From Cryobacterium sp. (lineage in GTDB: Bacteria > Actinomycetota > Actinomycetes > Actinomycetales > Microbacteriaceae), in NCBI GenBank assembly GCA_019638975.1, contig JAHBST010000012.1, positions 1 to 35,280 on the forward strand: 35,280 nucleotides of DNA, given 5' to 3'. Shown here piece by piece: positions 8,621 to 19,384 of this stretch. The notes below the pieces were generated by a model that saw only the letters and a list, made by a program, of their open reading frames with translations, was not told the origin of the DNA and ran no database searches. A program made the position numbers and the translations under genes. Numbering within the stretch: the first letter of the stretch is position 1; every line of letters starts with the position of its first letter.

Positions 8621-9817
8621 CTACAACCCGGTCTCGGAACGCAGCGCGTCCACGCGATCCAGCCGTTCCCATGTGAAATCCGGGAGTTCCCGGCCGAAAT
8701 GCCCGTACGTGGCCGTCTGGCGGTAGATCGGACGCAACAAGTCGAGATCCCGAATGATCGCCGACGGGCGGAGATCGAAGACGGCGCGAATCGCCTGGAG
8801 GATCTCGTCATCGGGCACCGTTCCGGTTCCGAAGGTTTCGACGTGCAGTCCGACGGGCGCCGCTTTGCCGATCGCGTAGGCGACTTGCACTTCAAGCCGC
8901 GCAGCGAGTCCCGCCGCCACCGCGTTCTTGGCTACCCAGCGCATCGCGTAGGCTCCCGAACGGTCGACCTTGGACGGATCCTTGCCGCTGAACGCGCCGC
9001 CGCCGTGCCTGCCGGCTCCGCCATAAGTGTCGACGATGATTTTTCGGCCCGTGAGCCCCGCGTCGCCTTGCGGGCCGCCGATCTCGAACCGACCTGACGG
9101 GTTGATGAGCACTCGAGTGGAGGAGGTGTCGAGCTCCGTCAGGTCGAGAACGGGTCGGATCACGTGCTCCGTCAGTTCGGCTCGAAGCGTGTCGTCGGAG
9201 ACCGTCGGACCGTGCTGCGTCGAAACCACGACCGTGTCGACCGTTCGTGCGATATCTCCGTCGTAACCGATCGTCACTTGAGTCTTTCCATCCGGGCGCA
9301 AATACTCGAGCACGCCCGTCTTGCGCACGAACGCGAGTCTCTCGGACATCCGATGCGCGAGCCAAATGGGCAATGGCATGAGTTCGGGGGTGTCCGTTGT
9401 CGCGAACCCGAACATGATGCCCTGGTCGCCGGCTCCTTGACGGTCGAGAGGATCATCGTCGCCGCCCTCGCGCACCTCGAGAGCGCGATCGACGCCCGCC
9501 GCGATATCCGGGGACTGAGTGCCGATCGACACCGCGACGCCGCAGGACGCGCCATCGAACCCCACCGCGGACGAGGTATAGCCGATTCCCGAGATGATCT
9601 CGCGAACCAGTTCCGGAATTTCGACGTATCCGGAGCACGTGACTTCGCCCGCAATGTGCACGAGGCCCGTCGTCACCATCGTTTCGACGGCGACCCTGCT
9701 CGAGCGATCGACCGTGAGAAGCGCGTCGAGGATGCCGTCGGAAACCTGGTCGCACACCTTGTCGGGGTGTCCTTCGGTCACCGACTCGCTGGTGAACAAT
9801 CGAAGAGAATTACCCAC
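8621..9817 (-). CDS. metK: S-adenosylmethionine synthetase
   Basis: MetK makes S-adenosylmethionine from methionine and ATP. The 398-residue protein is full length. The ATP-site motif EGHPDK is at 15-20, the signature [10 protein letters not shown] at 128-137, and the second signature [16 protein letters not shown] in the C-terminal third. The start is GTG at 9817 with no clear ribosome site just upstream; no better in-frame start exists before the family N-terminus. It lies between coaBC (34-base gap) and priA (one-base gap). The order coaBC, metK, priA is shared with Mycobacterium and Streptomyces. Confidence 0.95.
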   Translation of the reverse strand: MGNSLRLFTSESVTEGHPDKVCDQVSDGILDALLTVDRSSRVAVETMVTTGLVHIAGEVTCSGYVEIPELVREIISGIGYTSSAVGFDGASCGVAVSIGTQSPDIAAGVDRALEVREGGDDDPLDRQGAGDQGIMFGFATTDTPELMPLPIWLAHRMSERLAFVRKTGVLEYLRPDGKTQVTIGYDGDIARTVDTVVVSTQHGPTVSDDTLRAELTEHVIRPVLDLTELDTSSTRVLINPSGRFEIGGPQGDAGLTGRKIIVDTYGGAGRHGGGAFSGKDPSKVDRSGAYAMRWVAKNAVAAGLAARLEVQVAYAIGKAAPVGLHVETFGTGTVPDDEILQAIRAVFDLRPSAIIRDLDLLRPIYRQTATYGHFGRELPDFTWERLDRVDALRSETGL

Positions 9818-9851
9818 GGTGTGCCAATCGGATGGAGGTTCGGTTCGGCGT

Positions 9852-11030
9852 TCAGTTCAGCAAGTCGAGAATATGACTCGCTACCGACAGCTTCGTTCCC
9901 GAAGCCTTCATCACTATATCGCCGGCCCGATTGAGCACGGTGACGCTGTTATCGTCGCCGCCGAAGCCCTCCTGCCAGCCCACGCGATTGACGACGAGGA
10001 AATCGCAATCCTTGCGCTCGATCTTCGCCCGACCCAATTCGAGAAGTCGATCGTCGTTCGGTTCAGTCTCTGCGGCAAAGCCGACGATCGTCTGATTCCG
10101 ACGACGTCGCGAAACGAGGGTTGCCAGAATGTCCTCCGTCTTGACGAGCCGGAGAGTGAGTTCGTCCCCCTCGATTTCCTTCTTGAGCTTGCTTTCCGCG
10201 ATCGCTTCGGTTCGGTAGTCGGCGACCGCAGCTGCCATGATGACGACATCGGCAGAAGCGGCGGCCTCGAATGTCGCATCCGCTAGTTCGCTCGACGACG
10301 TGACCATGATCGTCGCGATGGAATCCGGCACGGGGATGTCGATGTTTGCGCCGATGAGAGTGACGGTCGCGCCGCGCTCCGAGGCAACCGTCGCAAGAGC
10401 GACTCCCTGACGTCCGCTCGATCGATTTCCGATGAACCGCACCGGATCAATCGGCTCTCGCGTACCGCCCGCCGTGATGACGAAGCGCTTGCCCTTGAGG
10501 TCTCGGGGCCGAACGGCCGCGAGAACGGCTCGAACGATGTCATCCGGTTCCGACATCCGCCCGGGACCGCTATCCGATCCCGTCAATTGCCCCGACGCGG
10601 GACCCACGATTATTGCCCCGCGCGCACGAAGCGTCGCAATGTTGTGCACGGTAGCGGGGTTGTTCCACATTTCGGTATGCATCGCCGGGGCGACGACGAG
10701 TGGCGCCGTGCTGGCCAGAATCGTCGTCCCGAGAAGGTCGTCCGCGAGGCCCGCGGCGACTCGCGCGATGGTGTTCGCCGTGGCCGGAGCCAGCACGATG
10801 ACATCCGCGGCCTGCCCCATCGCGACATGCCGAACCTGGGCGACGCCGTCATAGAGTTCGTGGTGCACAGGATTGCGGCTGATCGCCTCAAGCGTCGGAA
10901 GACCGACGAAGCGAAGTGCGGCATCCGTCGCCACGACGTGAACGTCGTGACCTGCGAGCACGAGCGCGCGGATCACGGAGACGGCCTTATAGGCGGCGAT
11001 TCCGCCGGTCACTCCGACAACGATGTTCAA
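9852..11030 (-). CDS. coaBC: Bifunctional phosphopantothenoylcysteine decarboxylase / phosphopantothenate-cysteine ligase
   Basis: CoaBC performs two coenzyme A steps: CTP-dependent joining of phosphopantothenate with cysteine, then FMN-dependent decarboxylation. The 392-residue protein has the flavoprotein CoaC domain (about 1-175) followed by the CoaB ligase domain. The catalytic His is at 68 (QVRHVAMG), and the substrate motif reads PAMHTEMW at 115-122. The E. coli clamp cysteine is replaced in SGPGRMSEP (154-162), which I recall as usual for Actinobacteria. The start is TTG at 11030, backed by GGAG six bases upstream. It follows rpoZ by 41 bases. Confidence 0.94.
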   Translation of the reverse strand: MNIVVGVTGGIAAYKAVSVIRALVLAGHDVHVVATDAALRFVGLPTLEAISRNPVHHELYDGVAQVRHVAMGQAADVIVLAPATANTIARVAAGLADDLLGTTILASTAPLVVAPAMHTEMWNNPATVHNIATLRARGAIIVGPASGQLTGSDSGPGRMSEPDDIVRAVLAAVRPRDLKGKRFVITAGGTREPIDPVRFIGNRSSGRQGVALATVASERGATVTLIGANIDIPVPDSIATIMVTSSSELADATFEAAASADVVIMAAAVADYRTEAIAESKLKKEIEGDELTLRLVKTEDILATLVSRRRRNQTIVGFAAETEPNDDRLLELGRAKIERKDCDFLVVNRVGWQEGFGGDDNSVTVLNRAGDIVMKASGTKLSVASHILDLLN

Positions 11031-11071
11031 CGTGGCTCCGCTCTGGATGCGGTCCGGGTTGGAGTCCGAGA

Positions 11072-11329
11072 CTACTCGGCGAGCTGCTTCACGACGAGCT
11101 TGCCCTCGTTGATCTCGCGCAGCGCGACCGATAGCGGCTTGTCATCGATGGTCGAGTCCACGAGCGGCCCGACATTGTTGTACAGGCTTCCCTCGTGGAG
11201 GTCGGCGTAATAGTCGTTGATCTGACGAGCGCGCTTCGACGCGAAAATCACGAGCGCATACTTCGAGTCGACCTTGGTCAACAACTCGTCAATGGGCGGG
11301 TCGATGATGCCCTTGGCGCGGTCAGCCAT
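11072..11329 (-). CDS. rpoZ: RNA polymerase omega subunit
   Basis: Omega is a small RNA polymerase subunit that aids assembly of the beta' subunit. The 85-residue protein carries the family core: an [10 protein letters not shown] opening, [16 protein letters not shown] (about 24-39) and a C-terminal [14 protein letters not shown] (about 65-78). The ATG at 11329 has AAGGAG seven bases upstream, sited inside the 3' end of the mIHF-gmk gene, which it overlaps by eight bases. The gmk-rpoZ-coaBC order is widely conserved in Actinobacteria. Confidence 0.96.
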   Translation of the reverse strand: MADRAKGIIDPPIDELLTKVDSKYALVIFASKRARQINDYYADLHEGSLYNNVGPLVDSTIDDKPLSVALREINEGKLVVKQLAE

Positions 11330-12260
11330 GGTTGTGCTCCTTGTGTTCGTCGGGGATCGACATCAAGTCTACGACCTCTTGCGCCGCGCGGCTGACGTCG
11401 TCGTTCACGACTCGGTAGTCGAACTCGTTTTGCGCTCCGAGTTCGATCTTGGCCGTCTCCAACCGCCGGGATTGTTCCGCGGAATCCTCCGTTCCGCGCC
11501 CGATCAACCGGCGGACGAGTTCTTCCCAACTGGGTGGAAGCAAGAATACGAGAGTCGCTCCCGGCATCGCCGCGCGCACGGATCGGGCGCCTTGAAGGTC
11601 GATCTCGAGGAGAACGCTCTTGCCTTCCGCCAAGGCCGCTTCAATGGGTGCGCGCGGCGTGCCGTAACGATACGCGTTGTGAACGACCGCCGACTCGAGC
11701 ATGGCGTCGGATGCGATGAGCCGGTCGAATTCCGCATCGCTGACGAACCGGTAGTCCACTCCGTCGACTTCCCCCGGCCGCGGAGCACGAGTTGTCGCGG
11801 AAACCGACAAGAGAACGTCCGGATAGTGCTCTCGGATGTAGCGCGAAACAGCGCCCTTGCCAACAGCAGTCGGACCCGCGAGAACGACGAGTCGGGAGTG
11901 ATCGGCGCGCAGCGCATGGATTGGAGGAATGTGGCGCTCTCGCCGCTCGAGCCACGCGCGGATCGCCTCGCGCTGTCGACGCCCGAGCCCGCCGACGCGT
12001 TTGGAATCGGAAATTCCCAGTTCAGCAAGAATCTTCGACGATCGGACGGGTCCGATTCCTGGCACGCTCGAGAGCAACTCGCGAACGCGAAGTCGTGCTT
12101 CCGCGCTCGAAGAGCTCACCCAACCGGTTGCGAGCACGTCAAGAGCGCTTCGCCGCCGTTGCGCGACCGCGTCCTTGACCTTCGCTCGCGCCCGTCTCGC
12201 GGCGACCGCCGCACGCGAGGCGGCGACTCGATCGACGTCCGGTGGATTTACGCGAGGCAT
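11322..12260 (-). CDS. gmk: Fusion of actinobacterial integration host factor (mIHF) and guanylate kinase
   Basis: One open frame of 312 codons encodes two proteins that are separate adjacent genes in Mycobacterium and Streptomyces. Residues 1 to about 105 resemble mIHF/sIHF, the nucleoid-associated DNA-binding protein, with the helix-two-turn-helix-like [18 protein letters not shown] (66-83) and [10 protein letters not shown] (88-97). Residues 122 to about 300 are guanylate kinase, which phosphorylates GMP to GDP: P-loop GPTAVGKGA (129-137), GMP-site [17 protein letters not shown] (154-170) and EIDLQGA (219-225). The linker near 105-121 has no in-frame ATG, GTG or TTG, so separate initiation of Gmk is unlikely. 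The ATG at 12260 overlaps pyrF by 13 bases. I believe similar fusions occur in relatives but cannot confirm it here. Confidence 0.9.
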   Translation of the reverse strand: MPRVNPPDVDRVAASRAAVAARRARAKVKDAVAQRRRSALDVLATGWVSSSSAEARLRVRELLSSVPGIGPVRSSKILAELGISDSKRVGGLGRRQREAIRAWLERRERHIPPIHALRADHSRLVVLAGPTAVGKGAVSRYIREHYPDVLLSVSATTRAPRPGEVDGVDYRFVSDAEFDRLIASDAMLESAVVHNAYRYGTPRAPIEAALAEGKSVLLEIDLQGARSVRAAMPGATLVFLLPPSWEELVRRLIGRGTEDSAEQSRRLETAKIELGAQNEFDYRVVNDDVSRAAQEVVDLMSIPDEHKEHNHG

Positions 12261-13111
12261 TCCGCGAGCTCTCCCGCCGTACGTGCGATCGCATCCGCAA
12301 TCCCCTGCGGGCCAGCCTTCAGCACGCTCCGGGACGCAGACACGATCACGTTCGCCATAACCTCACCGTACAGCGGACGAATGTCCGAGAATTGTGCACC
12401 CTGATGGCCGAACCCGGGCGCAAGGACCGGAGTCGCCGGCGGCCCGAGCAGGGACTCGAGATCTATCCCGTATTGCTTTGCCGACACGGTCGCTCCGAGG
12501 ACGAGGCCGAGTGACCCAAGCGGAGCGGCATCCGCCGCATTCGCGTTCACCACCTCGCTGACGATCTCCGCGGCCACGGATCGTCCCTCGTGCTCTCCGC
12601 CTCGGATGCGCGCGGTCTGAACGCTCTCACCCTCGGGATTCGACGTCGCCGCCAGCACGAAAAGCCCCTTCCCCGACTCGCGAGCGAGCGCGATCGGTCG
12701 CGCGATCGATCCCACTCCCTGAAACGCGCTCACCGTCATGGCGTCCGATTCGAGCGCGCCGCCAGGACTCAGCCAGGCCTGGCCATACGCTTCGACCGAG
12801 CTTCCGAGGTCCCCTCGCTTCGCGTCGGCGATGACGAGCACGCCACCGCCCCGTGCTCGCGCAATCACCTTTTCGAGGGCCGCGTAACCCGCCGAACCGT
12901 GGCGCTCGAAGAACGCCACTTGAGGCTTGACGATCCCGACGCGATCCACTGCGGCTTCGACGGCCCGAAGGCCGAAGTCGAGCACGCCATCCGCCGAATC
13001 CGGCAGTCCCCACTCGGCGAGCAGATAGGGGTGCGGATCGATCCCGAGACACAAGTGTCCGCGAGTCGCGAAAACGGCCGCTAGTCGCGATCCGAAGCTT
13101 GCGTCACCCAC
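12248..13111 (-). CDS. pyrF: Orotidine 5'-phosphate decarboxylase, type 2
   Basis: PyrF decarboxylates OMP to UMP, the last de novo pyrimidine step. The 287-residue protein is the longer subfamily typical of Actinobacteria (about 280 residues against about 235 in E. coli). The opening [11 protein letters not shown] and the catalytic ADAKRGD segment are intact. The frame also holds an ATG at 13141, which would overlap carB by 38 bases. I prefer the GTG at 13111: it overlaps carB by eight bases, has GAGAGGCGG about ten bases upstream and matches the usual N-terminus (FGSRLAAVF). PyrD and PyrE, needed to complete the pathway, are not in the window. Confidence 0.94.
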   Translation of the reverse strand: MGDASFGSRLAAVFATRGHLCLGIDPHPYLLAEWGLPDSADGVLDFGLRAVEAAVDRVGIVKPQVAFFERHGSAGYAALEKVIARARGGGVLVIADAKRGDLGSSVEAYGQAWLSPGGALESDAMTVSAFQGVGSIARPIALARESGKGLFVLAATSNPEGESVQTARIRGGEHEGRSVAAEIVSEVVNANAADAAPLGSLGLVLGATVSAKQYGIDLESLLGPPATPVLAPGFGHQGAQFSDIRPLYGEVMANVIVSASRSVLKAGPQGIADAIARTAGELAECLA

Positions 13112-16100
13112 GGTGGATTGCCGCCTCTCTGTCGCGGGCATAGTCCTGGAGCGATCGCACCGTGAATCCCTCCCGAATCGCTTCGACCGACGATACGGCC
13201 GCGCCCAGTTGCGCGATCGTCGTGAAGAGAGCCTTGTCGGCGGCGACGGTCGCCGTCCGGATTTCGTAGCCGTCGGCGCGAGCGGTACGACCGCTCGGGG
13301 TATTGATGACGATGTCTACTTCGCCCGCTGTGATGAGTTCGACGATCGTGCGCGCGTCGCTTCCGGGCGCGTGGGCGTCGGATTGCTTCCGAACGACGCG
13401 AGCGTCGATGCCATTTCGCGCGAGCACTTCGGCGGTGCCTTGCGTCGCGAGCAGCGAGAATCCCAATTGTTGCAATCGAAGCGCGGGAAGCACGATCGCG
13501 CGCTTGTCCCGATCCGCGACGGAGACGAACACCGTTCCGCTTCCCGGCAGTCCACCGTACGCGGCCGCCTGGCTCTTGGCGAACGCGCGAGGGAAAGTGG
13601 AATCGATACCCATGACTTCACCCGTCGAGCGCATTTCTGGGCCGAGAATCGAATCGACGATCTTCCCCTCGCGCGTTCGGAACCTTTTGAATGGCAGCAC
13701 CGCTTCCTTGACGGCTACGGGAGAATCCATTGGAACGTGCAGCCCGTCCCGCTCCGGGAGCATCCCGTTGCCCACGAGAGATCGCACGGTCGAACCGACC
13801 ATGATGAGCGCCGCGGCCTTCGCGAGCGGGATGCCGAGGGCTTTCGAGACGAACGGAACCGTTCTCGAGGCGCGCGGGTTGGCTTCGAGCACGTAGAGCA
13901 CGCCCTGGCCGATCGCGAATTGCACGTTCAAGAGGCCGCGAACGCCGATTCCGCGAGCGATTGCTTCCGTCGCGAGGCGCACTCTATCGAGAATGTCGCG
14001 GCCGAGCGTGACCGGGGGCAAGGTGCACGAGGAGTCTCCCGAGTGGATTCCGGCTTCCTCGAGGTGCTCCATGACTCCCCCGATGTAGAGCTCTGTGCCA
14101 TCGAAGAGCGCGTCGACATCGATTTCGATCGCATCGTCGAGAAATCGGTCGACGAGGAGCGGAAGGTCCGCCGCAATGATCGCCTGATCGGCAACCCGAT
14201 CGAAATAACTCCGCAGCGATTCGGTGTCGTAGACGATTTCCATGCCGCGTCCCCCGAGAACGAAGGATGGCCGAACGAGAACCGGATAGCCGATTTCCTC
14301 GGCGACCGCGATAGCGCTCGGCAAGTCCGTCGCCGTTCCGTTCCGCGGGGCGAGAAGCCCCGCGGTCTCGAGGATCGCGGAGAATTGGCCGCGCTCTTCC
14401 GCGAGATCGATGGCGGAAGGCGATGTTCCGAGAATCGGAATCCCCGCCGCTTCAAGGCCTTTCGCAAGGCCCAGGGCGGTTTGGCCGCCGAGTTGAACCA
14501 CGACACCGACGATGTGCCCGCTCGCGCTCTCGGCTTCGACGACCTCGAGGACGTCCTCGAGCGTGAGCGGTTCGAAATACAAGCGATCGCTCGTGTCGTA
14601 GTCCGTCGAGACAGTTTCGGGATTGCAATTGATCATGACGGTTTCATACCCCGCGCCCGACAACGCGAACGCCGCGTGGACACAGGAATAGTCGAACTCG
14701 ACTCCCTGACCGATCCGATTGGGGCCGGAACCGAGGATGACCACTTTCTCGCGATCGCTCGGCGCGACCTCCGTCTCGTCGTCGTAGGTCGAGTAGTGGT
14801 ACGGCGTGAGTGCGGGAAATTCTCCCGCGCACGTGTCGACGGTCTTGAACACGGGCCGGATTCCGGCGTCGTAGCGCATCGCTCGGAATTCCACTTCGCT
14901 CAGCCCGCGAAGACTCGCCAATTGCGCGTCGCTGAATCCGTGGCCTTTCGCCCGGCGCAAGAGCACGGAGCCCAGATCCTCCGCTCCGGCGACATCGGCC
15001 GCTATGTCATTGATCAACGCGACTTGATCGATGAACCACGGATCGATGCCTGTCGCCTCGAAAACCTCGGCGATGCTCGCACCGGCCCGAAGCGCTTGCT
15101 GAACAATGACCATTCGGCCCTCCGTCGGCACGCGCGCCGCGGCAAGCAATTCGCGAGCGTCCCCCGGCTCTCCCTCCCAGTGGAAGCTCGAACCTCGCCT
15201 CTCGAGAGAGCGAAGCGCCTTTTGGAGCGCGGACGCGTAATTGCTCCCGATCGCCATGGCCTCGCCGACCGACTTCATGGTCGTCGTGAGCGTCGGGTCC
15301 GCCGCAGGGAACTTCTCGAACGCGAATCGCGGTACTTTGACGACAACGTAGTCGAGTGTCGGCTCGAAGCTCGCCGGCGTCACGCGCGTGATGTCGTTGG
15401 GAATCTCATCGAGTCGATAGCCGATCGCGAGTTTCGCCGCAATCTTCGCGATCGGAAATCCGGTGGCTTTGCTTGCGAGGGCGCTCGATCGTGACACTCG
15501 CGGATTCATTTCAATCACGATCACGCGACCCGTGGATGGCTCCACCGCGAACTGAATATTGCAACCGCCCGTGTCGACTCCGACGAGGCGGATGATCTCG
15601 ATACCGATATCGCGCAGATTCTGGTATTCGCGGTCGGTGAGCGTGAGCGCGGGTGCCACCGTAATCGAATCCCCCGTGTGCACGCCGACCGGGTCCACGT
15701 TCTCGATCGAGCACACGACGACGGTATTGTCCGAGGTGTCCCTCATGAGTTCGAGCTCGTATTCCTTCCAGCCGAAAATGGACTCTTCGAGCAGAATCTC
15801 CCTCGTGGGACTCTGGTGGAGACCGTCCCCGACGAGCCGAACCAATTCCTCGCGGTCATGCGCGAAGCCGCTCCCGAGGCCGCCCATCGTGAAGGACGGA
15901 CGGATGACTAGCGGGTATCCGAGGTCCGCCGCGAACTCGACGGCTTCCTCCACGGTGTGGGCGATGTGCGAACGAGCGACCTCGGCGCCGGCTTGAATCA
16001 CGATGTCCTTGAAGAGTTGCCGATCCTCTCCCTTGCGGATGGCGTCGAGATCTGCGCCGATGAGTTCGACATCGAATCGATCGAGAACACCGTGTTCGTG

Positions 16101-16406
16101 CAATTGTACGGCGGCGTTGAGCGCCGTCTGGCCGCCGAGCGTCGGAAGAATCGCATCCGGCCGCTCCTTCTCGATAATCGATGAGATGACTTCCCACGTG
16201 ATGGGCTCGACGTAAGTCGCGTCGGCGAAATCGGGATCCGTCATGATGGTGGCCGGATTCGAATTGATGAGGATGACCCGGATGCCCTCCTCCTGCAGGA
16301 CCCGGCAGGCTTGCGTGCCGGAATAGTCGAACTCGCACGCTTGCCCGATGACGATGGGGCCGGAGCCGATCACGAGTACCGAGCGAATGTCGTCGCGCTT
16401 GGGCAT
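13104..16406 (-). CDS. carB: Carbamoyl-phosphate synthase large subunit
   Basis: CarB makes carbamoyl phosphate from bicarbonate, two ATP and ammonia delivered by CarA, serving both pyrimidine and arginine synthesis. The 1100 residues show the classical duplicated layout: a carboxyphosphate half opening [20 protein letters not shown], an oligomerisation region (about 400-550), a carbamoyl-phosphate half opening [20 protein letters not shown], and a C-terminal MGS-like allosteric domain of about 150 residues. Paired ATP-grasp motifs ([16 protein letters not shown] and [16 protein letters not shown]) are both present, so no half looks inactive. The ATG at 16406 shares one base with the carA stop (TGATG). 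This is the largest gene in the window. Confidence 0.98.
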   Translation of the reverse strand: MPKRDDIRSVLVIGSGPIVIGQACEFDYSGTQACRVLQEEGIRVILINSNPATIMTDPDFADATYVEPITWEVISSIIEKERPDAILPTLGGQTALNAAVQLHEHGVLDRFDVELIGADLDAIRKGEDRQLFKDIVIQAGAEVARSHIAHTVEEAVEFAADLGYPLVIRPSFTMGGLGSGFAHDREELVRLVGDGLHQSPTREILLEESIFGWKEYELELMRDTSDNTVVVCSIENVDPVGVHTGDSITVAPALTLTDREYQNLRDIGIEIIRLVGVDTGGCNIQFAVEPSTGRVIVIEMNPRVSRSSALASKATGFPIAKIAAKLAIGYRLDEIPNDITRVTPASFEPTLDYVVVKVPRFAFEKFPAADPTLTTTMKSVGEAMAIGSNYASALQKALRSLERRGSSFHWEGEPGDARELLAAARVPTEGRMVIVQQALRAGASIAEVFEATGIDPWFIDQVALINDIAADVAGAEDLGSVLLRRAKGHGFSDAQLASLRGLSEVEFRAMRYDAGIRPVFKTVDTCAGEFPALTPYHYSTYDDETEVAPSDREKVVILGSGPNRIGQGVEFDYSCVHAAFALSGAGYETVMINCNPETVSTDYDTSDRLYFEPLTLEDVLEVVEAESASGHIVGVVVQLGGQTALGLAKGLEAAGIPILGTSPSAIDLAEERGQFSAILETAGLLAPRNGTATDLPSAIAVAEEIGYPVLVRPSFVLGGRGMEIVYDTESLRSYFDRVADQAIIAADLPLLVDRFLDDAIEIDVDALFDGTELYIGGVMEHLEEAGIHSGDSSCTLPPVTLGRDILDRVRLATEAIARGIGVRGLLNVQFAIGQGVLYVLEANPRASRTVPFVSKALGIPLAKAAALIMVGSTVRSLVGNGMLPERDGLHVPMDSPVAVKEAVLPFKRFRTREGKIVDSILGPEMRSTGEVMGIDSTFPRAFAKSQAAAYGGLPGSGTVFVSVADRDKRAIVLPALRLQQLGFSLLATQGTAEVLARNGIDARVVRKQSDAHAPGSDARTIVELITAGEVDIVINTPSGRTARADGYEIRTATVAADKALFTTIAQLGAAVSSVEAIREGFTVRSLQDYARDREAAIHRG

Positions 16407-17551
16407 CAGTGCTCGCCCTTCCTGCTCAGGACGAGATCCCTGAAGCGGTCGAACAAGTAGTTGGCGTCGTGCGGCCCTGCGGCCGCTTCCGGGTGGTATT
16501 GCACGGAGAACGCGGGGATGTCGAGTGCTCGAAGTCCTTCCACGACGTTGTCATTGAGGTTGACGTGGCTCACTTCCACTCGGCCGAACCCGGCCGGCGA
16601 TTCGGTCACCGACTCGATGGGAGCCGCGACCGCGAACCCGTGATTGTGGGCCGTGATTTCGGTTCTTCCCGTGGAGCGGTCGAGAACCGGCTGATTGATT
16701 CCCCGATGGCCGAACGGCAGCTTGTAGGTGGAAAAGCCCAGGGCGCGGCCGAGCAATTGATTGCCGAAGCAAATGCCGAAAAACGGCAGGCCCGCGCGCA
16801 AGACGCCCTGCAGCAAGTCGACGTGCCGATCCGACGCGCTCGGATCCCCCGGTCCATTCGAGAAGAACACCGAATCCGGCTCCAGTGCGAGGAAATCGGC
16901 CGCGGTGATCGACTGCGGAACGAGAATCACCTCGAATCCCCTCGCCGTGAGGTATCGCAAAGTGGACGACTTCACGCCGAGGTCGAGAACCGCGACGGAT
17001 GCCCGTCGCGGGCCTATCGCCGGTATGCGTCGGAGCTCAGTGGTCGAAACGCGCGCGGAAAGATTCTGCCCCGACATTCGATCGCTGCTGCGGACCGCAG
17101 CGAGCTGGTCCTCCTCGGTCCCGCTCGCATCTGACCCGGAAAAGATTCCCGCCCGCATGACCCCGACCGAACGCAATCGCCGCGTGACGGCTCGCGTGTC
17201 GATGCCGCTCAAGCCGACGATGCCGTCGCGCTCGAGCGCGGAATCCAGGCTGCCGGTCGCTCGGTGATTCGACACGATCCTCGACGGCTCCCGGACGACG
17301 AAGCCCGCGACCCAGATGCGGTCGGACTCGGGATCCTCGTCATTGACACCCGTGTTGCCGATGTGAGGCGCGGTCATGAGGACGATTTGGCCGGCATACG
17401 AAGGATCCGTGATCGTCTCCTGGTATCCGGTCATTCCGGTCGAGAACACGATCTCGCCAAGACTTGTGCCCCGCGCACCGTAGGCATCGCCCACGAAACG
17501 TGTCCCGTCCTCGAGCACGAGGACCGCCGTATCGTCTGTGAAGCGCGTCAC
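16406..17551 (-). CDS. carA: Carbamoyl-phosphate synthase small (glutaminase) subunit
   Basis: CarA hydrolyses glutamine and channels ammonia to CarB. The 381-residue protein has the CarA-specific N-terminal domain (about 1-150, with STGMTGYQE at 37-45) and a class I glutamine amidotransferase domain. The triad is complete: Cys261 in GICFGNQ, His353 and Glu355 in YHPEA; SNGPGDP is at 231-237. The frame runs 48 codons further upstream, but the GTG at 17551 overlaps the preceding stop by four bases (GTGA) and gives the family N-terminus ([12 protein letters not shown]). Confidence 0.96.
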   Translation of the reverse strand: MTRFTDDTAVLVLEDGTRFVGDAYGARGTSLGEIVFSTGMTGYQETITDPSYAGQIVLMTAPHIGNTGVNDEDPESDRIWVAGFVVREPSRIVSNHRATGSLDSALERDGIVGLSGIDTRAVTRRLRSVGVMRAGIFSGSDASGTEEDQLAAVRSSDRMSGQNLSARVSTTELRRIPAIGPRRASVAVLDLGVKSSTLRYLTARGFEVILVPQSITAADFLALEPDSVFFSNGPGDPSASDRHVDLLQGVLRAGLPFFGICFGNQLLGRALGFSTYKLPFGHRGINQPVLDRSTGRTEITAHNHGFAVAAPIESVTESPAGFGRVEVSHVNLNDNVVEGLRALDIPAFSVQYHPEAAAGPHDANYLFDRFRDLVLSRKGEH

Positions 17552-18033
17552 GCGATTCCCTCCAGTTCGTCGGTCGCGGCAAGGAATGCTTCCGTGTCTC
17601 CATCGAATCTCACATAGGTGTCGACGTCGCGATCCCCAAGTCGCCAGGAGATCACGACGAGGCCGCCCGCCTCCACCGCTTTGTCGATCGTCCACGTCGC
17701 CCGCTGCACGCTCAAAATGCGCTCGCGTGAAAGGAAGACCGGCTCTTGCCCCGTGAGCTCGAGGGCGATTCCCTCGCGATAAACCCTCACGCTCGCCCTC
17801 GAGCGGAATCCGAGTCCGTGAAGCGCTACTCGCTCGAGAGGTTGCTCGAGGAGTGTCGTCGCGACGTACAAGCCGCTCGCTTCGTATCGGACCGCTCCGG
17901 TCTTCTCCGGCATCGCGGGGAGAGCTGTGTGGCCGCTATCGCGCCGCGCGCGGGCGCGCCACCCCAAGTACATTCCGGCGATTGCGAGGACGAACAACGC
18001 CCCCACGATGATGCTGGGCAGGTACCTATCCAC
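17548..18033 (-). CDS. Single-pass membrane protein with PH-like domain, pyrimidine-operon conserved
   Basis: A 161-residue protein of unknown function. One membrane segment spans about residues 5-24 ([20 protein letters not shown]), followed by a basic stretch (WRARARR) and a soluble domain, so most of it should be cytoplasmic. The soluble part is rich in beta-strand patterns ending in a helix ([11 protein letters not shown]), in keeping with a PH-like fold. A protein of this kind lies between pyrC and carA in other Actinobacteria; the M. tuberculosis counterpart is Rv1382. I chose the GTG at 18033: AAGGA lies seven bases upstream, whereas the GTG at 18039 would leave only one base. It overlaps pyrC by eight bases and carA by four. 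A role with the CAD-like enzymes or membrane-linked PyrD is speculation. Confidence 0.82.
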   Translation of the reverse strand: MDRYLPSIIVGALFVLAIAGMYLGWRARARRDSGHTALPAMPEKTGAVRYEASGLYVATTLLEQPLERVALHGLGFRSRASVRVYREGIALELTGQEPVFLSRERILSVQRATWTIDKAVEAGGLVVISWRLGDRDVDTYVRFDGDTEAFLAATDELEGIA

Positions 18034-19384
18034 GTCCACGTCCTTCGCTCTTCGTCGCGGCAGCCGCTACTCGCTCCGCAGCCACGAGCTCGCCGTCCAA
18101 CACTGTCGGATTCCCCGCATGGATCGTGGCCATGACGCGGCCGGGGAGGCGCAACCCCACGAAAGGAGAATTCACGGACTCGCCGCGGAGGTCGCCCACT
18201 TCGAAATCTCGCCGAGCAGCGGGATCGACGAGGGTCAGTTCGGCAGGAGCACCCGCGGCGATTCCGCGATCGTAACCTTCCACGTGGCCGATGCGCGCGG
18301 GCATGCTCGACAGAACTCGAGCGATGTCGGTCCACGCGAGCACTTCCGTGTCGACGAGCGCCGCTTGCACGACGGACAGCGCAGATTCGAGCCCCACCAT
18401 ACCGAATGCCGCGTCGGCCCAGGCGCAATCCTTGACTTCCTGCGGATGCGGAGCGTGATCGGTCGCGATGACATCGATCGTGCCGTCCGCAAGCCCTGCG
18501 CGAAGCGCGGCAACGTCTTCGGAGCGCCGCAAGGGCGGATTCACCTTGAAATTCGCGTCATAACCCGACGCGAGTTCCTCCGTCAGGAGCAGGTGATGAG
18601 GGGTGACTTCCGCCGTAACCGGGATGCCTCTCGCTTTCGCCCATCGCACGACGTCGACGGATCCAGCCGTCGACACATGGCACACGTGCAATCGGGCGCC
18701 GACGAATTCCGCGAGCAACACGTCTCGCGCGATGATCGCCTCTTCCGCGACACTCGGCCACCCCTCGAGGCCGAGCTCGCCGCTCACGCGACCCTCGTTC
18801 ATTTGCGCGCCCTCGGTGAGGCGCGGTTCCTGGGCATGCTGGGCGACGACACCGCCGAACGTCGCCACGTATTCGAGCGCCCGCCGCATGAGTTGCGCAT
18901 CCGAAACGCATTTCCCATCGTCGGAGAACACTCGCACTTTCGCGCGCGATCTCGCCATGGCGCCGATTTCGGCGAGGCGCACACCGCCGAGCCCGACCGT
19001 GACCGCGCCCACGGGCCGTACCGTGACGTATCCCGCGCTGTCCCCGAGTGACATCACGTGTTCGACGACACTCACGGTGTCGGCGACGGGATTCGTATTG
19101 GCCATGGCGTGCACCGCTGTGAATCCTCCGATCGCGGCGGCGCGGGACCCCGACAGGACGGTTTCGCTGCGCTCGAACCCGGGTTCGCGAAGGTGAGTGT
19201 GAAGGTCGACGAGTCCGGGAAGCGCGATGAGTCCATCGGCGTCGATCACGGTCGCTTTCGCGTCTGAGAGCCGGCTGCCCAATTCGGCGATGACTCCATC
19301 GGCGATCAGGATGTCGGTCGAACCTTTCCCGCCGGCACCGCTCCCGACGAGTTCGACCGCCCGGACGATGATCCTCTGGCTCAC
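18026..19384 (-). CDS. pyrC: Dihydroorotase (class I)
   Basis: PyrC cyclises carbamoyl aspartate to dihydroorotate. The 452-residue amidohydrolase-fold enzyme is the long class I type found in Gram-positives and Actinobacteria. The first metal-site motif [13 protein letters not shown] is at 57-69 and the late metal-site motif DHAPH at 309-313. The frame is open over 150 codons upstream inside pyrB, but the GTG at 19384 overlaps the pyrB stop by four bases (GTGA) and gives the standard N-terminus. It follows pyrB and precedes the PH-like membrane gene, the usual actinobacterial order. Confidence 0.96.
   Translation of the reverse strand: MSQRIIVRAVELVGSGAGGKGSTDILIADGVIAELGSRLSDAKATVIDADGLIALPGLVDLHTHLREPGFERSETVLSGSRAAAIGGFTAVHAMANTNPVADTVSVVEHVMSLGDSAGYVTVRPVGAVTVGLGGVRLAEIGAMARSRAKVRVFSDDGKCVSDAQLMRRALEYVATFGGVVAQHAQEPRLTEGAQMNEGRVSGELGLEGWPSVAEEAIIARDVLLAEFVGARLHVCHVSTAGSVDVVRWAKARGIPVTAEVTPHHLLLTEELASGYDANFKVNPPLRRSEDVAALRAGLADGTIDVIATDHAPHPQEVKDCAWADAAFGMVGLESALSVVQAALVDTEVLAWTDIARVLSSMPARIGHVEGYDRGIAAGAPAELTLVDPAARRDFEVGDLRGESVNSPFVGLRLPGRVMATIHAGNPTVLDGELVAAERVAAAATKSEGRGRG

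Noticed and set aside
13113-15494. A 793-codon open frame on the plus strand opposite carB
   Set aside because: It is the codon-aligned complement of carB. High G+C and strong codon bias keep the opposite strand free of stops. Its sequence is Arg-rich and matches no family I know.
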